Source of the DNA: Namhaeicola litoreus
Lineage (GTDB): Bacteria > Bacteroidota > Bacteroidia > Flavobacteriales > Flavobacteriaceae
Length of the DNA stretch: 64,000 nucleotides
Direction: 5' to 3'
NCBI RefSeq assembly: GCF_042679565.1
Contig: NZ_JBHTMY010000002.1
Coordinates: 558,001 to 622,000, forward strand
Positions 1 through 7,903 of this stretch are shown here, piece by piece (position 1 is the stretch's first letter; each line of letters starts with the position of its first letter). A program made the position numbers and the translations under genes. Below the pieces are notes generated by a model that saw nothing but the letters and a program-made list of their open reading frames with translations, made no database searches and was not told where the DNA came from.

Positions 1-190
1 CAGATAATTCAAAATTACCGTCAAAATCTGTGGCAGTACCCGTGCTTGAACCTTTTACCAAAACAGTCACACCGGGTAGTTCGGATCCTGTAAGTCTGTC
101 TGTTACTTTTCCACTAATCACATCTTGTGCAGACATCATTACAGGAAACAATAACACCAAACTGAGGATTAATTGTCTAAATTGTTTCAT
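1..190 (-). CDS. SusC-like TonB-linked outer membrane protein, N-terminal fragment
   Basis: The gene runs off the left edge; only the first 63 codons are present, starting at the ATG complementary to 188-190. The fragment has a signal peptide (MKQFRQLILSLVLLFPVMMS, then AQD) followed by the start of a CarboxypepD_reg-like domain (VISGKVTDRLTGSELPGVTV and a TDFDGNFEL stretch). This is the usual beginning of SusC-family TonB-dependent receptors, which import oligosaccharides across the outer membrane with a SusD lipoprotein. It is divergent from the LacI regulator and the maltose operon, so alpha-glucan uptake is the likely role. Because plug and barrel lie outside the window, another CarboxypepD_reg protein cannot be strictly excluded. 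Confidence 0.8.
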   Translation of the reverse strand, partial: MKQFRQLILSLVLLFPVMMSAQDVISGKVTDRLTGSELPGVTVLVKGSSTGTATDFDGNFELS

Positions 191-504
191 AAATTACATT
201 AATTTTTAGCACTAATTATTTTAAAAAAACTTGCCTTTCTTTAAAATTTCGTGGCGTGAATTTACATATTTAACATGCATTTAACATTGATTAAAATCAG
301 TCAAAAAGTTACGAAAACGTTTGCGTGTTGATAAGTTTCTCAACTCCAACGTTTGCGTAAATCGTATTTTTTTGAGTTCAAATTCAATTTTTTGCATTTT
401 TAGGTCTTTAAATTAGCGATTTAACAAAATCAACCATTGCATTTTTTATCTCGTTCAACACAAAAAAGGGTATATAATCAGTAGATATTCCATATATTTA
501 GCCT
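191..504. other. Divergent susC / lacI control region (314 bp, no gene)
   Basis: No coding sequence is visible. The region holds a 21-nt element at 230-250 that recurs at 1561-1580, a single FNR/CRP-like box TTGATTAAAATCA at 287-299, and two copies of AACGTTTGCGT at 316-326 and 348-358. I found no exact TAnnTTTG box for either gene; the closest is TAACTTTT on the minus strand near 303-310, just downstream of the first repeat in the susC direction, which would place the repeat near the -33 region. Confidence 0.6.
313..358. promoter_or_regulatory. Two LacI-type operator-like sites
   Basis: The 11-mer AACGTTTGCGT occurs at 316-326 and 348-358, 32 bp apart or about three helical turns. Each has the central CpG typical of LacI/GalR operators; the first reads GAAAACGTTTGC (313-324) and contains the perfect palindrome AAACGTTT. 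They lie between susC and the LacI-family gene, so control of susC, autoregulation or both is the obvious inference. A related palindrome occurs at 1585-1596. Confidence 0.5.
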
Positions 505-1530
505 ATGAAATCGAAGATTACCTTAAAGAAAATTGCGAAAGAGTTCGATGTCTCGATTTCTACCGTTTCCAAGGCTTTAAAAAACAGTCATGAGATAAGC
601 GAAGAGTTACGCGAAAAAATTCAGGCTTTTGCCAATTACTATCATTACAAACCCAACAGTTTAGCTTTAAATTTAAGAAGTCAGAAGACAAAAACGATTG
701 GTATTATTATTCCCGAAATTGTTCATCATTTTTTTACAACCGTGATCAGTGGAATTGAACATATAGCAAACGAAAAAGGTTACAATGTGATGATATGCGT
801 TTCAAATGAATCTTTTGAAAAAGAGTTGTTAAACATGGAAATGCTTGCCAATGGAATTGTTGATGGAATCATTGTATCACCCTCAAAAGAAACGTTGAGA
901 AAAAAAGATTTTAAACATTTCGAGGCACTTATAGCGAATGGTATGCCCTTGGTGATGTTCGATAGAACCATAGACGAAGTTAAATGCAGTAAGGTAATTG
1001 TTGATGATGAAGGAGGTGGATACTTAGCCACCAAACACCTCATCGATATTGGATGTAAAAAAATAGCCATAATCACCACAGAAGATTTTCTGACAGTTGG
1101 ATCGCAAAGAACCAAAGGCTATCTCAAAGCTATTAAGGAATCCGATTTAGCAGTTCGAGAGAATTTTATTATTTGCATTGATGACAAACACGACATGAAC
1201 GAACAAATCGCTCAGCTCTTTTCTCTAAGTGATCCGCCAGACGGCATTTTTGCTGTGAATGAAATTTATGCCGCCACAACAATGAAAATTGCTCAGAAAT
1301 TAGGTTGGAATATACCTGATGAGCTTGCCATTATTGGCTTTACCGATGGTTTCATTTCAGAATTTACCAACCCTCCCCTTTCAACGGTAGCCCAACACGG
1401 TTTTAGGATGGGATTGAAATCATTTGAACTTTTATTGGATGAAATCGAGCACCAGGAAGAAGGTTATAGCCATCGTATTGAAAAGATTAGCACAGACCTG
1501 ATTCTGCGAAAATCTACCATCAAAGAGTAA
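505..1530 (+). CDS. LacI-family transcriptional regulator of the maltose/starch locus
   Basis: A 341-residue regulator of normal LacI/GalR length. Residues 5-50 form the N-terminal helix-turn-helix and hinge helix (ITLKKIAKEFDVSISTVSKAL, hinge near YYHYKPNSLALNLRS). Residues about 62-335 form a periplasmic-binding-like effector domain (TIGIIIPEI start, DGIIVSPS, DGIFAVNE). Family knowledge says such proteins release DNA or change affinity when they bind a sugar or sugar phosphate. It sits between a divergent susC and the maltose operon, so its ligand is probably a maltose-derived sugar (inference). Palindromes with a central CpG lie on both sides of the gene, at 313-358 and 1585-1596. The start is the first ATG after an AT-rich leader without a clear ribosome binding site. 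Confidence 0.92.
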   Translation: MKSKITLKKIAKEFDVSISTVSKALKNSHEISEELREKIQAFANYYHYKPNSLALNLRSQKTKTIGIIIPEIVHHFFTTVISGIEHIANEKGYNVMICVSNESFEKELLNMEMLANGIVDGIIVSPSKETLRKKDFKHFEALIANGMPLVMFDRTIDEVKCSKVIVDDEGGGYLATKHLIDIGCKKIAIITTEDFLTVGSQRTKGYLKAIKESDLAVRENFIICIDDKHDMNEQIAQLFSLSDPPDGIFAVNEIYAATTMKIAQKLGWNIPDELAIIGFTDGFISEFTNPPLSTVAQHGFRMGLKSFELLLDEIEHQEEGYSHRIEKISTDLILRKSTIKE

Positions 1531-1548
1531 TTGTTTTTATTTTTTTTA

Positions 1549-1556
1549 TACATTTG
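1549..1556 (+). promoter_or_regulatory. -7 promoter box of the maltose operon
   Basis: TACATTTG matches the Bacteroidota -7 consensus TAnnTTTG exactly. A TTG at 1531-1533 is a possible but short-spaced -33 element (15 bp). The predicted start near 1563 would place the palindromes at 1585-1603 just downstream, a good position for a repressor. Confidence 0.5.
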
Positions 1557-1560
1557 CACA

Positions 1561-1580
1561 CTTGCCTTTTTTAAAATTTC
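1561..1580 (+). repeat. 20-21-nt repeat shared with 230-250
   Basis: CTTGCCTTTTTTAAAATTTC here matches the 21-nt element at 230-250 with one single-base insertion/deletion. Both copies are intergenic and flank the LacI gene in the same orientation. One lies distal to susC and the other just after the -7 box of the maltose operon. Confidence 0.5.
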
Positions 1581-1584
1581 ACAA

Positions 1585-1603
1585 GAAAGCGCTTTAGGCG
1601 CCT
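1585..1603. promoter_or_regulatory. Operator-like palindromes before the sugar transporter gene
   Basis: GAAAGCGCTTTA (1585-1596) contains the perfect palindrome AAAGCGCTTT. It is followed directly by AGGCGCCT (1596-1603), also perfectly palindromic. The first has the central CpG and A/T-rich arms of a LacI-family operator and resembles GAAAACGTTTGC at 313-324. Alternatively the pair could fold in the 5' leader RNA. Confidence 0.4.
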
Positions 1604-1653
1604 GTAAAATCATTAAATGTATTTCTTAAAGAGTACATTAAAAAACTGATCTT

Positions 1654-3006
1654 GTGGAAAAAAGAAAACTTAGCTTTTTAGAAATTTGGAACCTTAGTTT
1701 TGGGTTTCTCGGCATTCAAATGGGTTTTGCCCTACAGAATGCAAATGCCAGTCGAGTGCTTCAGATCTTCGGAGCAGATGTTCATGAACTTTCCTGGTTT
1801 TGGATAGTGGCACCTTTAACAGGTTTGATTGTTCAACCCATTATAGGACATTATAGCGATAAAACCTGGACTAGATTAGGTAGAAGAAGACCCTATTTTC
1901 TGGTTGGTGCGATCCTTGCCTCAATTGGTCTGGTGCTTTTGCCAAATGCCAGCATGTTCACCGCTTTTTTACCGGCCTTGTGGATTGGCGCAGGGATGTT
2001 AATGATCATGGATGCCTCTTTTAACATCGCCATGGAGCCCTTCAGAGCACTAGTTGCAGATGTTTTGCCAAGTGATCAAAGAACACTTGGCTTCAGCATT
2101 CAAACTGTACTAATTGGTATTGGAGCAGTCATAGGCTCTTGGTTACCATATGCCCTAACTAACTGGTTTGGTGTTTCGAATGTTTCTGCAAAAGGTGAGG
2201 TCCCTCTAAACTTGTTGTTGTCGTTTATCATTGGTGCAGCTGTACTTATCATAAGCATCTTAATTACAGTCTTTAACACAAAAGAATACTCTCCAGAAGA
2301 AATGGAGGCGTTTAACGGTAAAGAAGAAATAGGTGAAAATGCAAAAGAATCTAGCTTACTCAATATTTTCACAGATTTTAAAGAAATGCCTACAACCATG
2401 CGGCAATTGAGTTGGGTTCAATTTTTTTCATGGTTTGGCTTATTTGGTATGTGGGTATTTAGCTTGCCCGCTATAGCACACCATGTATACGGACTTCCTT
2501 TAGACGATAATAACAGTGAATCTTATCAGAATGCAGGTGATTGGCTCGGTATTCTTTTCGGAATTTACAATCTCGTCTCTGCTATTTATGCCTTCTTTTT
2601 ACCTGCAATTGCCAAAAAAATTGGGCGTAAAAAAACGCATGCGGTTTCTTTGATCGTTGGTGGTTTAGGACTTTTATCAATCTATTTCGTGCCTAATGAA
2701 AATTGGTTAATTCTCTCTATGATAGGTATCGGAATTGCTTGGGCCAGTATTTTGGCTATGCCTTATGCTATTCTTGCAGGGTCTATTCCACCGAGAAAAA
2801 TGGGCGTATATATGGGAATATTTAACTTTTTTATTGTGTTACCCCAAATCATTAATGCAATTATTGGTGGTCCAATGGTAAAACATCTCTATGGTGGAAA
2901 TCCAGTATATGCTTTAGTCGTTAGCGGATTTTCTTTTTTATTGGCGGCAGCTTTAGTTTTTAAGGTGAAAGATGTTGACGATGAAGTTGAATTAATTAAA
3001 GAATAA
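1654..3006 (+). CDS. Sugar:H+ symporter of the GPH/SLC45-like MFS group (probably maltose)
   Basis: A 450-residue polytopic membrane protein with about 12 hydrophobic segments. Residues 65-80 read GHYSDKTWTRLGRRRP, the loop signature shared with plant sucrose and animal SLC45 sugar/proton symporters. It is the first gene of the maltose operon, directly before beta-phosphoglucomutase and maltose phosphorylase, so import of maltose or short maltodextrins across the inner membrane is the likely role. The start is a GTG; no ATG precedes it in frame, and the first internal Met (residue 23) would delete the first membrane segment. Substrate specificity is inferred from context. Confidence 0.88.
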   Translation: MEKRKLSFLEIWNLSFGFLGIQMGFALQNANASRVLQIFGADVHELSWFWIVAPLTGLIVQPIIGHYSDKTWTRLGRRRPYFLVGAILASIGLVLLPNASMFTAFLPALWIGAGMLMIMDASFNIAMEPFRALVADVLPSDQRTLGFSIQTVLIGIGAVIGSWLPYALTNWFGVSNVSAKGEVPLNLLLSFIIGAAVLIISILITVFNTKEYSPEEMEAFNGKEEIGENAKESSLLNIFTDFKEMPTTMRQLSWVQFFSWFGLFGMWVFSLPAIAHHVYGLPLDDNNSESYQNAGDWLGILFGIYNLVSAIYAFFLPAIAKKIGRKKTHAVSLIVGGLGLLSIYFVPNENWLILSMIGIGIAWASILAMPYAILAGSIPPRKMGVYMGIFNFFIVLPQIINAIIGGPMVKHLYGGNPVYALVVSGFSFLLAAALVFKVKDVDDEVELIKE

Positions 3007-3012
3007 TTGAAA

Positions 3013-3666
3013 ATGAATAAAAACGCATTTATATTCGATCTTGACGGTGTGATTGTAGATACGGCTAAGTTTCATTATTTGGCCTGGAAACAATTGGCCA
3101 ATGAACTGGGTTTTGAATTTACCGAAGATCAAAATGAGCAATTAAAAGGAGTGAGCAGAGTAAAATCTTTAGAAATTCTCTTAAAGATTGGAAATGTAAG
3201 CTTAGATCAAGATCGTAAGGAACGACTAATGTTCGAGAAAAACGAAAGATATTTATCCTATGTGGCAAATCTTGATGAAAGTGAAATCCTTCCCGGAATT
3301 AAAAACTTACTTCTGTTTTTAAAAGATAAAAACATTCCTATTGCTTTAGGGTCAGCAAGCAAAAATGCCATACCAATTCTTAAGAGTTTGGCGCTCTTTG
3401 ATTTTTTTGACACCATTGTTGATGGGAATGATGTAAGCAATGCAAAACCAGACCCAGAAGTTTTCCTACTGGCTGCCAAACAGCTTAACATTGAGCCCAA
3501 ATACTGTTTTGTAGTAGAAGACTCACTGGCAGGTATTCAAGCGGCAAATTCTGTGCATATGGTTAGCATAGGTATCGGAGAAAAAGAAAACTTGCCTGGT
3601 GCAAACCACATATTCAACTCTACTCAAGACCTGACTGTTGATTTCGTAGAGACCATTTTAAATTAA
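3013..3666 (+). CDS. pgmB: Beta-phosphoglucomutase
   Basis: A 217-residue HAD-superfamily phosphomutase. D9 and D11 in FDLDGV are the expected nucleophile and acid/base, R49 (GVSR) lies in the substrate loop, S114 in GSASKNA is motif II, K145 is motif III, and E169/D170 (VVEDS) are the Mg2+ ligands. This set and its spacing agree closely with the well-studied Lactococcus enzyme. It converts beta-glucose 1-phosphate, the product of the next gene, to glucose 6-phosphate in the cytoplasm. I use the ATG at 3013; an in-frame TTG at 3007 directly follows the previous stop but is less likely. The gene lies 6 bp after the transporter and 12 bp before the phosphorylase. Confidence 0.95.
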   Translation: MNKNAFIFDLDGVIVDTAKFHYLAWKQLANELGFEFTEDQNEQLKGVSRVKSLEILLKIGNVSLDQDRKERLMFEKNERYLSYVANLDESEILPGIKNLLLFLKDKNIPIALGSASKNAIPILKSLALFDFFDTIVDGNDVSNAKPDPEVFLLAAKQLNIEPKYCFVVEDSLAGIQAANSVHMVSIGIGEKENLPGANHIFNSTQDLTVDFVETILN

Positions 3667-3678
3667 TACTGATTACTA

Positions 3679-5982
3679 ATGAATAAGAATTATATAGTTC
3701 CTAATGAATGGAATATCATTGAAGAAGGCTTCGATGCGGAAAATGTAACCTCATCTGAAAGTATTTTTAGTTTGGGGAATGGTGCCATGGGGCAAAGAGC
3801 TAATTTTGAAGAAAAATACTCAGGGGATACTTTTCAGGGTAGTTATATAGGCGGGATCTATTATCCGGATAAAACCAGAGTTGGCTGGTGGAAAAATGGT
3901 TATCCGGAATACTTTGCCAAAGTGCTTAATGCTCCAAACTGGATCGGAATAAGGGTAATTATCGGACAAACTGAACTCGATTTAAATCATTGTAAAGTCA
4001 CTGATTTCAAAAGAGTGCTCAATATGAAAGAAGGCTTTCTTCAAAGGTCTTTTAAGGCAGAATTATCTTCTGGTGATCAGATAAAAGTAGAAGTAATCAG
4101 GTTCTTGAGTTTAGACATTAATGAAGTGGGTGCTATTAAATACACCGTAACACCTTTAAACTTTGACGGAGAAATTACGTTCATTCCTTATATCGATGCA
4201 GGCATTGTGAACGAAGATTCTAATTACGACGAATTCTTTTGGGAAATCGAAAATATCAGAGAAGGCAAAGACGAAGCTTTTATACTGTCAAAAACCTTAA
4301 AAACAGGATTTTACGTAAGTACAGGGATGAAAATGGCCTTTTCTTTGAACGATATAGAAATTCCTTTAGAAAGTGAAATTCAAAAAGAAGAAAAAAGCAT
4401 TGCTTATACCTATAAATCCTTCGTAAAAAAGAATGATTCTTTTACCATTTATAAATTTGGAGGATATACCCAATCTATGAATTATCCCAAAGAAGAATTG
4501 TTGTTTGCTTCGCAAAAAGCACTTCAAAAGGCGGTGATTATCGGTTTTGACAATTTATTGGAAAAGCAAAAACTGGCATGGGAGAAAATTTGGGATACAG
4601 CAGATATTGTTATTGAAGGAGATCTGCTAGGTCAACAAGCCATCAGATTCAATATTTTTCAACTTAACCAGACGTATAATGGTGAAGACGCAAGATTAAA
4701 TATTGGACCAAAAGGCTTTACCGGCGAAAAATATGGTGGAAGTACCTATTGGGATACAGAGGCATATTGCATACCTTTTTACATGAGTACCAAGCACAAA
4801 GAAGTTGCCAAAAATTTATTGGTTTACAGATATAATCATTTGCAGAAAGCCATAGAAAATGCAGCGAAATTAGGTTTTTCTGACGGTGCGGCATTATATC
4901 CTATGGTAACGATGAATGGCGAAGAATGTCATAACGAATGGGAAATTACCTTTGAAGAAATTCACAGAAACGGATCGATGATTTATGCCATTTACAATTA
5001 TGTGAATTATACCGGAGACTACAGTTATATTCCTGAATACGGAATGGAAGTTATGATTGGAGTATCCAGATTTTGGCATCAAAGAGCAAATTTATCGACC
5101 GAAAAAAATAAATATGTTATTTTAGGTGTTACTGGTCCAAATGAATACGAAAATAACGTAAACAATAACTGGTATACAAATTATATTGCCAAATGGTGTA
5201 TTGATTATACCATTGAAAACATTGATAAACTCAAAAAAGAATTTAAAAGTGATTTCGACAGAATATTGGCAAAAACAAATCTTAAAGAAGAGGAAATAAA
5301 AAGTTGGAAGGAAGTTGCGGATAAAATGTATTTCCCATATGATGAAAAAAGAGAAATTTACCTACAACAAGACGGTTTCTTAGACAAACACTTGCTTACG
5401 GTCGATAAACTTCCAAAATCTGAAAGACCCATTAATCAAAAATGGTCATGGGATAGAATTTTAAGAAGTCCTTATATCAAACAAGCAGATGTTTTACAGG
5501 GTATTTATTTCTTCGAGAATCATTTTGATCTGGATACCATAGAAAAGCATTTCAACTATTATGAGCCTTTTACGGTACATGAGTCATCACTATCACCTTG
5601 TGTTCATTCTATCCTGGCAGCTAAAATAAATAGAATTGAAAAAGCCTATGAGATGTACCTCAGAACCTCTCGTTTAGATTTAGACGATTACAACCACGAG
5701 GTTCATGAAGGTTTACACATTACGAGCATGGCTGGAACCTGGCTTTCTGTAGTTCAAGGTTTTGGAGGAATGAGGAATTTTGATAATCAGCTTTGTTTTG
5801 ATCCGCAAATTCCCGAAAAATGGACATCTTACTCCTTCAAAATAAATTATCGAGGAGGAACCTTAAAAATTCAAAAAGGACATAAATCCTGTGAATTTTT
5901 TAATGAATCGGATCAACCGATAGATATTTATGTGAGTGGTCAAAAAATCACAATACCGGCATCAGGATCAGCAAATGTTTAA
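3679..5982 (+). CDS. GH65 maltose phosphorylase
   Basis: A 767-residue glycoside hydrolase family 65 protein of full length without a signal peptide, so cytoplasmic. The (alpha/alpha)6 catalytic region contains GVTGPNEYENNVNNNWYTN (about 483-501), in which E489 is the expected general acid, and HESSLSPCVHS, which contributes to phosphate binding in the family. GPNEYENN is typical of maltose rather than trehalose or kojibiose phosphorylases, from memory of the family. The reaction is maltose plus phosphate to glucose and beta-glucose 1-phosphate. The adjacent beta-phosphoglucomutase fits that anomer. Another alpha-glucobiose cannot be excluded as substrate. Confidence 0.92.
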   Translation: MNKNYIVPNEWNIIEEGFDAENVTSSESIFSLGNGAMGQRANFEEKYSGDTFQGSYIGGIYYPDKTRVGWWKNGYPEYFAKVLNAPNWIGIRVIIGQTELDLNHCKVTDFKRVLNMKEGFLQRSFKAELSSGDQIKVEVIRFLSLDINEVGAIKYTVTPLNFDGEITFIPYIDAGIVNEDSNYDEFFWEIENIREGKDEAFILSKTLKTGFYVSTGMKMAFSLNDIEIPLESEIQKEEKSIAYTYKSFVKKNDSFTIYKFGGYTQSMNYPKEELLFASQKALQKAVIIGFDNLLEKQKLAWEKIWDTADIVIEGDLLGQQAIRFNIFQLNQTYNGEDARLNIGPKGFTGEKYGGSTYWDTEAYCIPFYMSTKHKEVAKNLLVYRYNHLQKAIENAAKLGFSDGAALYPMVTMNGEECHNEWEITFEEIHRNGSMIYAIYNYVNYTGDYSYIPEYGMEVMIGVSRFWHQRANLSTEKNKYVILGVTGPNEYENNVNNNWYTNYIAKWCIDYTIENIDKLKKEFKSDFDRILAKTNLKEEEIKSWKEVADKMYFPYDEKREIYLQQDGFLDKHLLTVDKLPKSERPINQKWSWDRILRSPYIKQADVLQGIYFFENHFDLDTIEKHFNYYEPFTVHESSLSPCVHSILAAKINRIEKAYEMYLRTSRLDLDDYNHEVHEGLHITSMAGTWLSVVQGFGGMRNFDNQLCFDPQIPEKWTSYSFKINYRGGTLKIQKGHKSCEFFNESDQPIDIYVSGQKITIPASGSANV

Positions 5983-5991
5983 TTTAATAAG

Positions 5992-7857
5992 ATGAAAAAC
6001 AGTATAGTCACATCTTTTTTAGGATTATTTTTTATGATTGGTTATGGACAACAAGTAAAAATTGAACCTCCAAATTGGTGGGTTGGAATGAAACATAATA
6101 CCATTCAACTCATGCTTCATCGCGAAAATATTTCAGCATACGATGTGACGATCAAAAGCAATGAAGTAAAGCTATTGAAATCCCAGAAAACCGATAATCC
6201 CAATTATCTGTTTCTCACCTTAGATTTGAGCAAATTAACAGGAGCTGGTCAAATTCCTTTACATTTCAGCGCTAAAACGGAAAAAGATTTTGTTTTGAAT
6301 TATGAAATAAAAGAAAGGGAGGACAAGGCTTTACAAATAAAAGGATTTGATGCTTCTGATGTGATTTATTTAATTACGCCAGATCGTTTTGCCAATGGAG
6401 ATCCGTCTAACGACATTGTGAAAGGATTAAATGAAACCCAGATCGACCGCAAAGATGATTACGGCAGGCATGGTGGAGACTTAAAAGGTATCATAGATCA
6501 TTTAGATTACATTGAAGAAATGGGTTTTACAGCTATTTGGCCCACTCCGCTGTTGATCAATGATATGAAAAGTAGCTCTTATCACGGTTATGCCATTACT
6601 GATCTGTACGCGGTAGACCCTCGTTTTGGAACTTTGGAGGAATACATTGATCTCTCAAGAAAAGCAAAAGAAAAAGGGATTAAACTTGTGATGGATCAAG
6701 TTGCTAATCATATTGGCAGAGAACATTGGTGGATGAAGGATCTGCCGTCTAAAGATTGGGTAAATTATCAAGACGAATTTTTAAACGATAGTACAGTTGT
6801 TACAAACCACAGAAGAACCGTAAATCAGGATATCTACGCATCAGAAAAAGACAAAAAGCTAATGGCCGAAGGATGGTTTGTTCCGAGTATGCCTGATATG
6901 AATCAGAAAAATCCACTTTTGGCAGAATATCTTATCCAAAATAGCATTTGGTGGATAGAAACGTTACAATTAGGTGGTATAAGACAAGATACTTATCCGT
7001 ATCCCGATAAAGAGTTTATGTCTGACTGGGCCGGCAGTATTATGAAAGAATATCCAGAGTTCAGCATAGTGGGTGAAGAATGGAGTTATAACCCATTGTT
7101 GGTGGGTTATTGGCAACAAGGAGCAAAAAATAAGGATGGATACGAATCAAATTTAACCTCAACCATGGACTTCCCCTTGCAAAAGGCAATTGTAGATGGA
7201 GTGAACGAGGAGGAAAGTTGGGGAACAGGTTTAGTGAAAATTTATGAAGGTTTAGCCAATGATTTCGCTTATGCACATCCCGAGAAAATTATGGCATTTT
7301 TGGATAACCATGATATGGATCGCGCTTTTACTCAACTTAAAAAAGATCCTGTAAAACTCAAAATGGCACTTGGCTATTTGCTCGCATTGCCAAGAATCCC
7401 ACAAATCTATTATGGCACTGAGGTGCTGATAGAAAACTCAGCTAAACCGGGAGACCACGGCCTCATAAGAACTGATTTTCCAGGAGGATGGAAAGGAGAT
7501 AAAGTAAATGCTTTTACAGGAAATGGATTGTCTAAAGATCAGTTAGAGATGCAGTCATTTTTGAAAAATGTTTTGCGATACAGAAAAAACAGTCAGGCTA
7601 TTCACCAGGGGAAATTAATCCATTTTGGACCGGAGAACGGTGTTTACGCCTTGTTTAGAATCAGCGAAGAAGAAACCTATATTGTTATTCTAAACAAAAA
7701 TGAAAAAGCCATTGAACTCGATTTAAGCAGGTTTGAAGAAATAGGTTTAAATGATAAAAAAGTTAGAGACATTATATCTGGCAGTACAAAAACTTGGAAT
7801 AAATCTCTCAAAATTGGACAAAAAGGAATCACTTTGTTATCTACCAAACTGAACTAA
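5992..7857 (+). CDS. Periplasmic GH13 amylase/neopullulanase, SusA-like
   Basis: A 621-residue exported GH13 enzyme. It has a short signal peptide (ending near MIGYGQQ), then a cyclomaltodextrinase-type N-terminal beta domain (about 22-115, with PPNWWVGMKHNTIQ), then the catalytic barrel. The four GH13 regions are present: D235..H240 in VMDQVANH, R331 and nucleophile D333 in GGIRQDTY, acid/base E362 in VGEEW, and H440/D441 in FLDNHD. This architecture matches Bacteroides SusA and neopullulanases, which trim maltodextrins and pullulan fragments in the periplasm. The gene starts 9 bp after the phosphorylase stop and belongs to the same operon. Confidence 0.9.
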   Translation: MKNSIVTSFLGLFFMIGYGQQVKIEPPNWWVGMKHNTIQLMLHRENISAYDVTIKSNEVKLLKSQKTDNPNYLFLTLDLSKLTGAGQIPLHFSAKTEKDFVLNYEIKEREDKALQIKGFDASDVIYLITPDRFANGDPSNDIVKGLNETQIDRKDDYGRHGGDLKGIIDHLDYIEEMGFTAIWPTPLLINDMKSSSYHGYAITDLYAVDPRFGTLEEYIDLSRKAKEKGIKLVMDQVANHIGREHWWMKDLPSKDWVNYQDEFLNDSTVVTNHRRTVNQDIYASEKDKKLMAEGWFVPSMPDMNQKNPLLAEYLIQNSIWWIETLQLGGIRQDTYPYPDKEFMSDWAGSIMKEYPEFSIVGEEWSYNPLLVGYWQQGAKNKDGYESNLTSTMDFPLQKAIVDGVNEEESWGTGLVKIYEGLANDFAYAHPEKIMAFLDNHDMDRAFTQLKKDPVKLKMALGYLLALPRIPQIYYGTEVLIENSAKPGDHGLIRTDFPGGWKGDKVNAFTGNGLSKDQLEMQSFLKNVLRYRKNSQAIHQGKLIHFGPENGVYALFRISEEETYIVILNKNEKAIELDLSRFEEIGLNDKKVRDIISGSTKTWNKSLKIGQKGITLLSTKLN

Positions 7858-7903
7858 TTGACGGCTATTTACAAATTGGATTTTTAATAAAATTGGGGTT
7901 TAG

